From assembly GCF_003144245.1 (NCBI RefSeq), contig NW_020289982.1:186001-250000 (forward strand): a stretch of DNA of 64,000 bases. The letters run 5' to 3'. Numbering within the stretch: position 1 is the first letter of the stretch; each line of letters opens with the position of its first letter. Both the position numbers and the translations under genes were made by a program. Below are positions 1 to 11,912 of the stretch, piece by piece. The stretch is from Jaminaea rosea. Taxonomy: Eukaryota > Basidiomycota > Exobasidiomycetes > Microstromatales. The notes beneath the pieces were generated by a model. The model was given only the letters and a program-made list of their open reading frames with translations. It searched no databases and had not been told where the DNA came from.

Positions 1-276
1 TCTGATTATTCTGGCAAGTACATGCACAGGATAGACAGAGACGTACATCGGCGGACCGAGAACAAGCTTGAACGGTTCCTCGTTGGCTCTACATCTGCAG
101 ACCCTTCTCGCAGCGCCAGTGACGTCTGAGGCTCCTCGCCACCTTCGCCCGCTGGACAGCAATGCAACACGAAAAGGAATCGCTCGCAACATCGTCTTGC
201 CAGCTTCGCTCGCGCTCCCCCTCGCAAGACGCGTGAGCGTAGGGAGACAAAAGAGAAGGGATGCGCACGCGCACGT

Positions 277-378
277 TGACAAGAATGGGATTCGAACCCA
301 TGCTCCGAAGAACTGCGAATCGTCGAGGATCCAAAGGATTCCTTAACACAGCGCCTTAGACCGCTCGGCCATCTTGCC
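277..378 (-). tRNA. tRNA-Leu(AAG) with intron
   Basis: Read on the minus strand, a 7-bp acceptor stem (GGCAAGA with TCTTGTC, one G-U), D arm (GCC/GGC), anticodon stem CTGTG/CGCAG, a long variable arm and a T arm ATGGG-TTCGAAT-CCCAT fold as a class II tRNA. The discriminator is A73. The anticodon loop TTAAGG gives anticodon AAG (Leu, CUU). A stretch of about 22 nt that belongs to neither stem nor loop lies directly 3' of G37, the canonical eukaryotic tRNA intron position. The long variable arm would also fit tRNA-Ser, but the anticodon says Leu. CCA is not encoded. Confidence 0.93.
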
Positions 379-516
379 GTTCTGGCAGTTTGGTCAAAGT
401 GATTGTTTATGAACGTTTCTTCATTCCTCATTGTACCCGCGTGTGGAGGAGAAACGCACGGACAGAGGCGCCGACTCCCGCTCGATGTGTTGCTTCGCAC
501 CGCCCTCTTGCTCGCA

Positions 517-1001
517 ATGGCATCGAGACCAGCATCATCGTCTGCGCCGCCTCCCTTCAACGGAGCGCAGGCGCAGGACTTCCTCGCATTGAGATGGGCC
601 GCTGCACAGCGTGGTGAGTCTTGTCGCGCTGGGTGGACGACATCGAGGGCAGGCTGGGCCACTGATTCGAGCATGTCGCCACACGCGCGCAGAGAACCCG
701 ACCATCTACCAGAGCGAGCAGGGCACAGCGTCGCCTGCTGGTTCGGCGGCTGCACAGAAAAAGGCGGGAGGAGCGTGGGGCATTGCGGGCAATAGGGGTG
801 GGTAAGCGTGTCGCGCAAGACCCGCGTCACCTCACCTCGCGCTGATCGTCTTGCTCCTTCCTGCTTCATCCGCCAGCAGGCGCCGCTGCCCAGCGAGGAG
901 GCCCTGGCACCGCTTCCACAGCCCCTCAAACGTCCAGCTTCGCTACCAATCTCATCAAGGCTGCGGGTCAGCGTCGTGGTACTGGTGCAGGCGCTGCGTA
1001 G
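517..1001 (+). CDS. Small Ala/Gly-rich protein of unknown function, 108 aa, three exons
   Basis: Not recognised. Three exons (517-613, 693-797, 877-1001) join in frame across GT-AG introns of 79 nt each and end in TAG, giving 108 residues. The phases (1 and 1) match exactly, which argues for a real gene in a stretch where no single open frame looks convincing. The protein starts MASRPASSSAPPP, has a motif QDFLALRWAAAQ, then NPTIYQSEQG, a small-residue stretch with GAWGIAGNR, and a basic C-terminus FATNLIKAAGQRR. No signal peptide or membrane segment is visible. It could be a short nuclear or ribosome-associated protein, but nothing in the sequence decides this. The donor of intron 2 (GTGGGT) is weak, and the nearby GTAAGC would break the frame. 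Confidence 0.6.
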
Positions 1002-1240
1002 GAAGGCTGCGTGGCCACCAATCAATATCAGCATCTCACTCTCCATCACGCGGCATGAGGGTAGAGCTAGTGTGATAGAGTCATGGTAGAGGTGACAACA
1101 TGGTGTGGATACAAGAGTGAGAAGAGAGACGAAATGGAGCGGTCGAGTCGATGAGAAGCTGGTGATTTGCCCCTGCTCGTTGCGATGATGTCGTTGCGCG
1201 CCTCCGCCGCCCACCTCGCTGCGGCTTCACGCACGCCGCC

Positions 1241-4200
1241 CTAGTCGAAGGCGAGCACCCCTTGCCCCCTCTCCGGATCATTCAACCTCTGCACATTCAC
1301 CTCAGGCCCAAAAGTCGTGCTCGACATATTCTGCGGCGTGATCAGCACGTACTGCACGTTATGGCTCGTCTTGCTCTCGTCGATGATCATCTTCATCGAG
1401 ATGCGTCGATTGACCGCATCCATGAAGACGTCGAACTCGTCGAGACAGCGAATCGGGCAGCCAATCGCGCCCCACAGGGAGAGCAGCAGGCAAATGGTGC
1501 TAAAGGACTTTTCGCCGCCAGAGAGGGATCGAGGGTCCTTGTTCTTGGAGGCTGTGCCGCTACGCCCGCCAGTCGCCATGGGGTCATCCATCTGGACCTT
1601 GATGCTCAAGCGCTGCGCATCGTGGTTGAAATTGAGAGAGCCAGTGTAGCCGCGATTGCTGAGATGGTGCGTGAACATGGCACGAGCTCGCACTGCGATT
1701 TGGGTGCGGAACTGCTGCCACATATCGAGGCGACGCTTGAGGGCGGACTTGAGGGCCCTGGTCGCAGCCTTCATCGCATCCATTTCGCGATTGGCGTCGT
1801 CGAGGGCCTTTTGGCGGCTGCGGTACTCCGCCACCACTTCTTCCAAGCTGCCGCCACCCTGTCGCCTGGCCTCCTCGAGTAAGTTTTCAACAGCTTGGAT
1901 CTCCTTTTCGTAGTACTCGTGCGAGTGGCTAGCCTCAACGCGTTCTCCCTCCGTGTACTGTAGTGCCTGCTCCTCGCCTTGCATCCAGTCGTTCTTCCTC
2001 TCCTCCTCTTCTTCCTCGATCTTGGCGAGCTCCTCTGTGATCTTGACCAGACTGGAAGCGCGGGCCTTGCTTTCCTGCTGACACTGTACGCGACGCTCCA
2101 CGGCCTTCTCGAGCTCCATGCGTTGCTGACCGTATGCGTTGGCCGCTTCTTCGATGAGGGCGCGCAGCTCAATGTAGCGGGCCTGTTTGGGGGCGATCTT
2201 GTTCTCGAGTTCCTGCGCGTCAGCGAGCAAAGGAGTGAAAGCAGTCAGTATCGTCGCCCTCCGCTACCAGCCCCGCACGCGCGCACGCGCGCACTCGCAC
2301 ACTCGCACACGCACCTCCTTACGAGCTTGAACCTCCGCAAACCCCTCGCGACACTTCTCCAACTCCTCACGTGACTCCTTTCGAGCATGCTCCAGCGCAG
2401 CAACGTTCGCAGGCTCATCAGCGCGTAAATCCTCATCAAGTCTCTCCAGATCCTCGCGCGCCTTCTGCTGCTTCCTGCTGACCTGCTGCAGTCGCTCTCG
2501 AGCCTTGCGCACGCCCTGCTGAGCCTCGTTGCGCTCTCGCTGAATCGCTTCAATCTCCTTGCCAATGTCACGCAGCTCCTGCTGAGTCTCATTGTAGGCG
2601 GCCTGAGCTTCTGCAAGCTTGGCCTTGACGTCCGTCGAGAGGCGTGGCGGTCCACGGTACGGGTTGAGCGTCTGAGTCGACGAGCCGACGGCGCCTCCCT
2701 TGATGGAGAACATGTCCGCCGAGTAGCAGAACTTGACGTTGGGGAGGTTGCGACGTACGAGATTGTCTCCGTCCACACGCTGCTCAACCAGTGCGCTCGA
2801 CTCAATGTGCACGCCATTGACGAGCTTGCGCAGCACAAAGTCGTCATCGACGTCCAAAACGCGCAAGATGGTCAGCACATCCGACGGGGGCTCGCCGCGG
2901 GTATAGTCGAACTTCTCGTCCGAGCCGGTGAGGATGGGTACTTGACCACAGCCGATGCGCCTCTTGAGGTCTTCGAGTAGCTTACGGTCGTGGTGATTGG
3001 TGACGCAAAATGCGTTGAGGGTATTGCCGATCACAGATTCCAGGACGGGTGTCCACTTGGCATCGCGTAGCTTGATGTGGTTGCCAATGGGGCCTACGGG
3101 CTTGCGGCGCCAGCGCCTGTGCGGATGAGTGGGGACAGTGTCAGCGCAAGCTCGCGTCTGTCGCTCGACCCCTCACCACTCACCCCTCGTTGTTGATAGC
3201 AGCAACGAGCTGGGGTACTCCCTGCCCAAACGCTTCGATGCTGTTTCTACTCGCAGCCACCAAACGCTGACACAGCAGCTCACGCTCTTGCAGCTGGTTG
3301 CGGAGTCGCTCCCTCTGCTCAGTGGCTTGCGACTCTTTTGCGGAGAGCTCCTTGGCCTTCGGGTCGCCGCTACGCAGTTCATCACGAATGCTGGCCTCCT
3401 CCTCTGCACACCGACGTCGCGTCTCCTCTGCCGCCTGTCGAGCCTCTTCGTGCTCGCGATGACGCTCCCTGTTGCCGTGCGCCAGCTTTTTGGTCTCCTC
3501 CTCGATACGCTTCGTCAAATCATTCACGCTCGCGCTCAACGACGCATACTGAGCCGAATACTCTGACTCTTCGCCTTGGATCTTCTTCAAGTCCGCTCGC
3601 ATCGTCTTGAGCTCTCCCTTGATCACCTCGCGCTCGTCATTGAGAGGCTGCGTCTTGGTGCCCTCGCCGGCGTTGCGTGCGTCAATCTCAGAGACCTTTT
3701 CGCTGAGCTCGGTCAATTTGCCCTCCAATCGCTGGATCTCCTCCTCGAGCTTCGCCTTCTTCAGCCGTGCCCTCTCACCCGCACCCAAGACCTTCTCATA
3801 AGCACGCTGCTTCTCTGTGACTTGCGCCCAGACCATCTGATTCTTGAGCGTCTGGAGACGGTTTCGCTGTGTCTGCTGCTTCTCAACGAGCCTGTACCTG
3901 CGAGCTGCCTCCTGCGTGGCGTCCTCCAAGTCGGGTAGGGCCTCCTCTTTGGTAGCAATGGTGCGCTTGATGCGATTGACGTTCACACTGATGAGGTCGT
4001 ACTCGTCGCTGAGCTGCTTGAGCTGGGTACCCCGCAGGAAGAAGTCGTACATCTCGGCCGAGTTGGACGAGCTGAGGAATTGCCTAGCCGCGTCTTGGGT
4101 GAGGACGTTCATAGGATTGTCGACTTGAATATTGGTGTGGTCGCAGTAGGCATTCAGCTCGTCGCGCTTCGATGAGACCATCTTGTTCTGGGCATTCTTC

Positions 4201-5123
4201 ATCTTCCAGTGCCCCCCGCCATCGGCATTGATGCGCCTCTCGATGATGATGCGGTCGCCGTAGACGTCGTGCTTGAATGCTTCGGGACCCTTGTTCTTCA
4301 TCCAGAGGACGACCTCGGCCGCATTGCATCCTTCCTTGACGAAGCTCTTGAGACTGCTACCGCGATTGGTGGATGCCGCCTTGCCTCCGAGGGCGATTGT
4401 AATCCCTGTGAGGACGGCGCTTTTGCCACTGCCATTGTGGCCAATGATGAAGTTGGTCTGGGGTCCAAAGGGAACGGTGAGGCGCTTGTGGCACATGAAG
4501 TTGACCTGAGCGGGCGAGGGGGGTGAGGTTAGCTAGGTGAGGATCGCAGACACTGCGCGTGGATGCTCACCAATTCGATGCGCTCAATGACTCCGGCTTC
4601 GGCGACGTGCTGGGCGAGGGTGGTGAGGGGGCCCCATCGTCAGCTCAGTCGCCGCCAAGCTCTCGCCGCCTCGTTCACTCACTGCCGCTTGCGATCGCAT
4701 TTGCTGAATCTGAGCCATCTGCTCTTGCTCTACCTGCTCCTCGTTCTCCAGCTCATCCTGCGAGTTCATCTCGTCATCCTCGTCGTCTTGGTCGTCCTGT
4801 TGAGCGCGAGAGGCGTTGTACTGGCTCTGAGAGAAGGCCTCCATCTTGGGGAGGAAGTGGGAGGTCTGAGCCTCGGCATCCTCCTCGTCGTCGTCATCGT
4901 CGTCGTCTATGCTTGCTGCGTCTATGGGAGCGAGACTCTGTCGTCGAGATCGTGAGGTACCTTGGCCATTGCTATTGTTGTTGTGAAGAGGCGTCGACTC
5001 TCTCAAGGGAGAGCGCGATGGTCGACTGCGCTTTGAGACGCGGCTGAGACTGTGGTCATCGGCGGCGTCGCTGCCCCCAGCATCTTCGTCATCGTCGTCG
5101 TAGCGTCGCTTGGAGCGCGACAT
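1241..5123 (-). CDS. SMC6: SMC6, Smc5/6 complex ATPase subunit
   Basis: Structural maintenance of chromosomes protein 6, nuclear partner of SMC5 in recombination repair and replication-fork stability. Five exons (5123-4683, 4609-4571, 4505-3184, 3116-2315, 2212-1241) join in frame to 1191 aa. An acidic, low-complexity N-terminus of about 145 residues precedes AGVIERIEL, encoded by a 39-nt exon, and VNFMCHKRL. Walker A is GHNGSGKS. Long coiled coils flank a hinge around the exon 3/4 junction (KPVGPIGNHIKL, then SVIGNTLNAFCVTNHHD). The C-terminal head has signature LSGGEKSFS and Walker B IRCLDEFDVFMD, followed by VLITPQNMS. The length fits the family. It diverges from RFC4 over a 258-bp spacer. 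The start ATG at 5123 is the first in the long 5' exon. Identification is secure; exon ends are inferred from splice consensus. Confidence 0.96.
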
Positions 5124-5381
5124 GGTGCGACGAGGTGGTGATGATGAAGTGAGATGATTAGAAGCTGGCGGCCATCGATGAAGGAGACGACGAGACTTGA
5201 TTGCAAGGGAGTCAAGGAACGAGGGGCGGAAGGGAAGTGTTGGGCGGACCCACGGCGAGGCCAGTCCGCCCTCGAAGCGCGTCGCGATCGTCGAAGCCAA
5301 AGAGGCGGGCGGGCGAGCGGACGGCAAGAGGCGAAGCGCAGCTGCTAAGCCTTCCTTCCACCCAGCCATCATCGACGAAAC
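5124..5381. promoter_or_regulatory. Shared divergent promoter of SMC6 and RFC4
   Basis: The 258 bases between the two start codons must carry both promoters. No TATA box is seen. A GC-rich GCGCGTCGCGA near 5277-5287 loosely resembles G1/S (MCB/E2F-type) elements, and a second GCGAAGCGC lies near 5332. Binding is not shown. The shared replication and repair roles of the two genes make co-regulation plausible. Confidence 0.45.
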
Positions 5382-6779
5382 ATGGCCTCGTCATCAACTA
5401 CTGCGCAGCCAACCTACGAGCTGCCATGGTGAGCAGAGAATCGCCGTCATGTAGGTCATCTGCCATCGCCTCTGACTCCCATGACTCCCTCACAGGGTCG
5501 AAAAGTACCGCCCGGTCAAGCTCGACGACGTCGTAGGCAACCGTCCAACAATTGAGCGCCTCAAGGTCATCCAAGAGGACGGCAATTGCCCGCATCTCCT
5601 CATCTCGGGCCTTCCTGGTATCGGTAAGACGACGAGCGTCCACTGCCTTGCCCACGGTCTCCTCGGCGATGCATACAAGGAGGGAGTTCTCGAGCTCAAC
5701 GCCAGTGATGAGAGGTGAGCGGAGCGACTAAAGCGGGGCCAAGCTGCACGAGCCTTTTGCTCACATACGCACCACCTCATCCCGCAGAGGAATCGATGTC
5801 GTCCGTAACAAGATCAAGAACTTTGCCCAAAAGTGAGCAGAGCCGTCCACCGACGACCGCCCCTCGCAGGCAACTGACCCACCACACATTGCTGCTCACG
5901 CTTTCTCCTCGCAGAAAGGTCTCCCTCCCTCCGGGCAAGCATAAGCTCATCATCCTCGACGAAGCGGACAGCATGACAACGGGCGCGCAACAAGCCTTGC
6001 GCCGCACAATGGAGATCTACAGCAACACGACGCGCTTCTGCCTGGCCTGCAACCAATCCAACAAAATCATCGACCCCATCCAATCCCGTTGCGCAATCCT
6101 GCGCTACTCCAAGCTGAGCGACGAAGAAGTCATGAAGCGTCTTCTCGAGATTTGCTCGATTGAGAAGGTCGAGTACACCGACAATGGACTAGAGGCGCTC
6201 GTCTTTACCGCGGAAGGCGATATGAGGCAGGCGATCAACAATCTACAGAGTACTTGGACGGGGCTGGGACTGGTCAATGCGGATAACGTCTTCAAGGTGT
6301 GCGATCAGCCTCATCCGATTGACATTCGAAAAATGTTGATGGCGTGCTACAAGGCGGATGTGGACGAGGCGATGGAGGTGCTGGACAAGGTTTGGAGCGC
6401 CGGGTACGCGGCGGTGGATATTATCGGGACGCTGTTCAAGGTCGTCAAGGTGATGGACGCGATTCCTGAGGCGGTCAAGCTCGACTTCATCAAGGTGCGT
6501 GCGCGCGTGTGCCGGATGGCGGGGGCGCTTTCTGGATTCATGCTGACCTGCACGCTCGGTTGTGCCACGCCAGGAGATTGGCTGGACCCACATGCGAATC
6601 CTCGAGGGAGTCTCTACGGTCATCCAGCTCGGCGCCTGCCTCGCTCGTCTCTGCAAGCTCGTGAGCAGATGCGGAGGCGTGACAAGGAGCGTGACACGTC
6701 CTGCTAATGCCTTCTCATTCTTCTCTGCCCTCGCGCCCAGCAAATGGACCCAGTCGCCTTTGAAGCAGTCAAGTTCTGA
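5382..6779 (+). CDS. RFC4: Replication factor C subunit (yeast Rfc4 / human RFC2)
   Basis: AAA+ clamp-loader small subunit that helps load PCNA at primer ends. Six exons (5382-5428, 5496-5714, 5788-5832, 5915-6494, 6574-6660, 6741-6779) give 338 aa, the usual size. Visible motifs are EKYRP (RFC box), Walker [22 protein letters not shown], Walker B ILDEADSM, the arginine-finger motif [12 protein letters not shown], and [16 protein letters not shown]. The C-terminal collar contains [13 protein letters not shown]. Strings such as [16 protein letters not shown] and THMRILEGV assign it to the Rfc4/RFC2 branch rather than Rfc2, Rfc3 or Rfc5. A 45-nt exon encodes only about 15 residues. All introns are GT-AG and in frame. 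Confidence 0.96.
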
Positions 6780-7120
6780 GCCGGTGGCAGAGCGGCGTAG
6801 CGGAGAGGGAGCGAGCAGGCGGCGGTCGCGGCGGCGGCAGCAGTGGCCCACCGCGCACTCATGTACTTGTACCAGCAATCATCGATCATCATCACCATCG
6901 CCATCGCACTCACGCCGTTGTCCGAGCAAAGGAGAGTGTATTTGACATGTCACGAGGCCGAAGGGAAACAAAGATGCGTCCCGCTAGTGAGAACAAACAG
7001 AAGAGGAAAGAAATGGGGGGAGACCACGACGGTGGACAAGAAGGGGGAAAGCAATTGATCGTAAAGTCCTTGGGTGTGTTGTCGTTGCGGCGTTGCATTT
7101 CGTTAGAGCCGGGCGTCACC
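6780..7120. other. Convergent 3' spacer
   Basis: This stretch lies between the RFC4 stop and the stop of the minus-strand NRPS-like gene and should hold both 3' UTRs. A GCGGCGG-rich patch occurs near 6822-6842. No gene or structured element was seen. Confidence 0.5.
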
Positions 7121-10100
7121 TCACGCCTTTCTCCTCACCCTCAACTGCCTCGCCGGCCAGCCGGCATACACCGCCCCTTGCTCAGCGATCTCACCTGACG
7201 CGACGAGCGTGTGCTCAAGGAGCATACTCCTTGGCTCCATGCTTGCCCCAGAGAGCAGACGCGAGCCGGTGCGCAATGCGCACCCTTCGCCCAGTCGCAG
7301 CTTGTTGAGGGAGAAGCGACCGCGCGAGTTGATGTGCGCCACAATGGAGCAGTCGTCGAATGAGACGCGATCACCAATGGTGACGAGGTCCGGCTCGGTG
7401 AGCTGCAGGCTGGGCTTTCCTCCCGCCCAGACCGCCACATCCTTGCCCACTGTGGCGCCGAGGGCTCGCAGATACCACACGGCGTAGGCGGTACCGGAGA
7501 CGAGGCCGATGAGGTGACCGCCGTGTCCTCGACCGAGAATACGCTGCAGGCTGAGGTGAAGCTGCCAGCGCTGGCAGTAGGAGCTCTTGTCCCAGTCGTA
7601 CCTTCCCTCGCGCCTGCGCCCGATGATCATCCACTTTGTCGCAATAACCCAGGCAAAGGCGAGAATACCCTGCACGCACAGGATGACGACGAAGCACACC
7701 GCAATGAAGGCGTAGATGAGACCAGGGCGGTACCAGTGGTCGCTGATGATGACCGTCTCGCTGAATTCCCAAACCTGGCGAACCTGGTTGAGCATCACGA
7801 CTGTGCCCACCGCAGCGGTGGCCCAGTAAGCGGCAGAGAAGATTGCCATGAGGATGTTGATGAGGACGAGCACAACGTAAGGGATGACAAAGTAGTCTGC
7901 CTTGCGCTTGTAGAATGCACGGCCAAAGGGCGTGATCGTCTCGTCTGCTCCGCTGACGTACTGCTGCTCCTTGTTGTCCACATTGGCACGACCAAAGGAG
8001 ACGGCAGCGCCATTCTTGGAGCCCATCCAGACGGTATGCTCTTCGTACTGACCATTGCGGACCGCGAGGGCTCCAGAACCCATGACGCACTGCTTGCCGA
8101 TGGAGACGCCGGGGAGGAGCACGACTCGGTCTGCAATCATGGCTCCGCGGCCTACGCGCACGCGGGACCAGCCAATGGAGTCCGATGTGAAGACCTCCGA
8201 GCGAGAGCCAAACACAACGTCGTCTCCAATCTCGAGGAGCTCCGGGTCCGGGCAGTAGATTCCTGATCCAGGCCAGTACACACGCTTGCCCACCTTGGCG
8301 CCCATGGCACGGTAGATTGCCGATGTCATCTCGTAGTGAGTACCAAGGATGGACATGGCGCGACGGATGTTGGGCTGCGAAAGGAGCTGGTTGTTAAGCC
8401 AGCGGCGGAAGAGCGCGAACTGCGTCGCGTTGCGCATCGAACCCTCGCGATTCAGCCCCATGCTCCTCTTGATGATAATGCCCAAGATGAGGTTGATGAG
8501 AGGCGGCATCGTCGTACGGACGACGCGGGCGACGTAGTGCCATCCGATACGACGCGGGTAGGCAAACCAGGCGATGACGCCCTTGACCGTGTCGTGGTGA
8601 TTGAAGGAGAAGGGCTGCGAGAGGAGCATGAAGAGAGAGGCAAACCAGGGCACGTAGGTGATGATGCGGACGAGGAGGATGATGGGCACGCCGATGAACC
8701 AGATGAGCGCCTTGTGCGGTTGCGGGCCGGCGGAGCGGTTGTAAGCAGCGTAAGCGTCCGAGGAGGGCTCTTCGTGCGAGGAAGACTGCGGGCCCCAGAC
8801 GGTACCATCGGCGAGGCGGGCGCCAGGCGAGATCTGCGTGAAGGTGTTGATAACACAGTCACGGCCAATGACGATCGGCTCAAGGCGGAAATATCCATCG
8901 CGCTCAACGCAGAAGCCGCGGATGAGCGACTTGTCCAGGCGAGCGCCGTCGTGGATGGTGATGAGATCGTACTCTGCCATGCGCGTGAACTTGTCAATGA
9001 CGACGTCTGAGCCGATGCTCATTCCCAGCAGGCGGTAGTACGTCTTTTGCAGGGAGGGCGTCAAGTTGAACAGACCCTTGCCCCCGACCTTGAGCGACTG
9101 ATTGACGATCCACCAACGCAAATGGTAGTTGCACCACATCGGATACTTGCCGGGGCGGTAGCGTCCGATGACGATCCACTTGAAGGCAATGGCTGTGATC
9201 GGGCAGATGATGCGCGACGTGACACGAGCGACAATGACCGAGGCCAAGAGCACGGCGACGCGCTCCCAGAATTGGTCATTGATGTAGTAGGCAGAGAAGG
9301 CGAGACCGTGCAGAATGACCGTCCACGTCCACGCAGCCTTGAGCGGGTAGAAGAAGAGGAAGGGGATCGTCTGAATGAACATGACCCACGGATGAAGCTG
9401 GCTACGGTGCTTGTAGCCGTGGCTGGCAAACGCCGGCTCGTCCTCGTCGTCGTAGCGATGAGCGCCGTGGAAGGCAGCCATGCCAGGGGTCTTTTCGTCC
9501 GTGTAGCCATCAGCGTCGTCGTAGCTGTCATCGCCTGTGCCGTTCTCCTCGTCGACCAAGGCTGCGATTCCTGCGACCGTCGAGTTGTTGAAGAGGGACG
9601 AGACTTCGAGGCTGGCGCCCGTCTCTTTGCGGATCAAGGCGACGAGACGGCCGAGCAGCAGACTGTTGCCGCCGAGGAGGAAAAAGTCTGACTCGGCAGT
9701 GATAGTGCCGCTTTCGGTGTCGAGGAGACCCGCGATGATGTCGCGCACAGCCAGCGCAGTGCGTGACATGGCTGAAGCGTTTTGCGCTCGCACCTCCTCC
9801 TCCATCGTCTCGAAGTCGATGCGGCCGTTGATCTTGGCCAATGGCTGACGGAAGACGTGAAGCGGGTTGGGCACGACGTAGCCGTGGAGTACCTGAGCGA
9901 GGGCGCGATCAATGTCTGATGCGTCGTACTCGGCCTCCTCTTCGACCTGGATGAAAGCCTCTGGAGCGCCATCACGTCGTTGCCTGACTGCAGCCTCGAT
10001 GATGCCTGGGATGCGGTAGCATGCTCGCTCGACGGCTCGCACATCGATGGTGACTTGGCTGCACGGGATCGGCTCGCTCAGAGGTACGCTCTTGTCTGGA

Positions 10101-11912
10101 GCGCGAGCCTCAAAGTGACGCTGAAGCGGCGGGATGTCATCCGAGAGGGGGCCGATGCTCAACCTGGTCCCAAGCTTGATACGCAGCGGCTTGCCTGCCT
10201 GATTCTTGGGCAGGTCGTCCATGTAGACGGCGGCAAAGGGCCACTTGGACGGATGAAGGTGGGCTCGCAGCAAATTCTGCAGCTCAGCGAGACCGATGCG
10301 TGGCTGATTGGGGACGGGGACAATGACCACGCCAATGGTCTCTTGGAGGACGGTATGCTCGATTGAGAAGGCGAGCGTCTGCTTGACGCGGTCCTTTGCT
10401 GCTTGCATGATGGCCTCTTCGACTTCAAACGGCGAGACGACTTCTCCTCCCTTGTTGATAATCTCCTTTGATCGACCGGTGATGAAGAGGTAGCCGTCTG
10501 CGTCCATGTGACCCATGTCGCCCGAGTCAAACCAGCCCTCCGTGGAGAAGGACGAAGTGTCGAGGGGCTCAAAGGGGTCGGTGGAGACTTCGTAGCCAGA
10601 AAAGGTCGGCAGGCCACGCACGGAGACGGCGCCCGTCTGGCCGACTGGCAACTGACGCTCACGATCAAAGGGATCGCGGATGGAGAGGTCGGGACCGCAT
10701 GCCACGCCAGAGCATCCTGGTCTGTCGAGTTGATAGTTGGTCGGGGGTGAAGCGATGGGCATGCACTCGGTCATGCCGTACGAGGGGAGGACTGCAATAT
10801 CGCCGAACGTCTCCTTGAGCTGGACGGCGAGCGAAGGAAGCAAACCACCGGCGGCGTTACAGATCATCTTGATGCGCGTGTCGCGAGAAGGCACGACACC
10901 TTCTGGCTGTGAGGCGAGAATGGCGTGGTGCATCGTTGGAGCTGCGTAGTACCAAGTGGCGCCGAGCTGCTTTGCTAGGGTCCACCACATGCTGGCATCG
11001 AAACCAGCGCAGACGATGGCGGAACCGCCGGAGAACATGGGCGACCAAAGATTGCGAACAATACCACCGACGTGGAAGAGCGGCATCATGTTCACTAGCG
11101 AGAGCGAGGGGGTTGAGAGGTGAGCCTGGCGTAGACGTGACTGCGCGCTCTCTGCACTCACTGTTGACGCTCTCTGGCCTCAGGTCCCAACTTTTTACGA
11201 CGCAAATGGTTCCGACGATGAGGTGGCGCAGGGAGTACGGGACGACCTTCTTCTTTCCCGACGTGCCCGAAGTGTGAAGGACAAGAGACTGGTGCTCGAG
11301 GCCATGGAGGCGAGATGGACGCCTGCCTTGTGTGTTGGCCAAGCCACGCTGGCCATGCAGCGACATGTCGAAGAGCCCCGCCGGTCCAGATGATCGATTT
11401 TCGACAAAGATGATCTCCATGCCTTCTTCGGATCGCAGCGCCTCGACGTCGAGACGCTCAGCTGCGTCGCGCGTGGTCACTACGGCTTTCGCTCGGAGTC
11501 GTACTGCGTCATCTCTGAGCTCACCCGCCGTGCACGAGGCATTGACTGGTGCGCAGGTGTGGTATGCAGCAACTGCGAGAAGAGCCACAGCGTTCTCTGG
11601 TCCCGTAGGGAGGGCCATCATGACGCGATCATTAGGGCCGAGGGGCTGGCCGGCGGTGGGTAGGACAAAGTTTGCAATAAAGTTCTTGATGGTGCGATGA
11701 TCGATGGGAGGACGATTGAGGTCGGGCGACCACAATGCTGGGTTCGTCGTATTACAGAGACAGTCGAGGAGCGAGGTGACGCGACCGTTGTCTGTGACAT
11801 TCTCTGCCATGTGATCTCCCAGCGACTTTGTGCGTGGGGGATCGGGCAACGAGTAGACGAAGCCGAGCGGGAAGTCCCGCGCCGATGATGACGAAGACAT
11901 GGCGGCGAGCAT
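7121..11912 (-). CDS. NRPS-like membrane enzyme: adenylation, carrier, TM and hexapeptide domains
   Basis: Two exons (11912-11162, 11094-7121) give 1574 aa. Residues about 1-570 form an adenylate-forming domain: A3 loop LVLHTSGTSGKKK, MMPLFHVGGIVRN, A5 LPSYGMTE, A7 GWFDSGDMGHMDADGYLF, and a C-terminal subdomain ending NQAGKPLRIKL. A phosphopantetheine carrier follows with FFLLGGNSLLL, the Ser being the attachment site. The rest holds several hydrophobic segments interleaved with left-handed beta-helix repeats of acyltransferase type (for example IGDDVVFGSRSEVF, VVLLPGVSIGKQCVMG). No condensation or thioesterase domain is seen. This A-T-membrane plan matches Pls/PosA-type proteins, including bacterial epsilon-poly-lysine synthetase. 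It likely activates an amino or carboxylic acid and transfers it at a membrane; the substrate is unknown. A second ATG at 11900 has a better context. It stands without obvious cluster partners. Confidence 0.85.

Noticed and set aside
6-1214. 402-codon minus-strand open frame
   Set aside because: It runs through the tRNA gene and the spliced small gene on the other strand, has random-looking composition and no motif.
8336-9010. Plus-strand frame rich in Asp/Arg/Glu
   Set aside because: It is antisense to the NRPS-like gene and reflects that gene's GC-rich codon use; no domain is visible.
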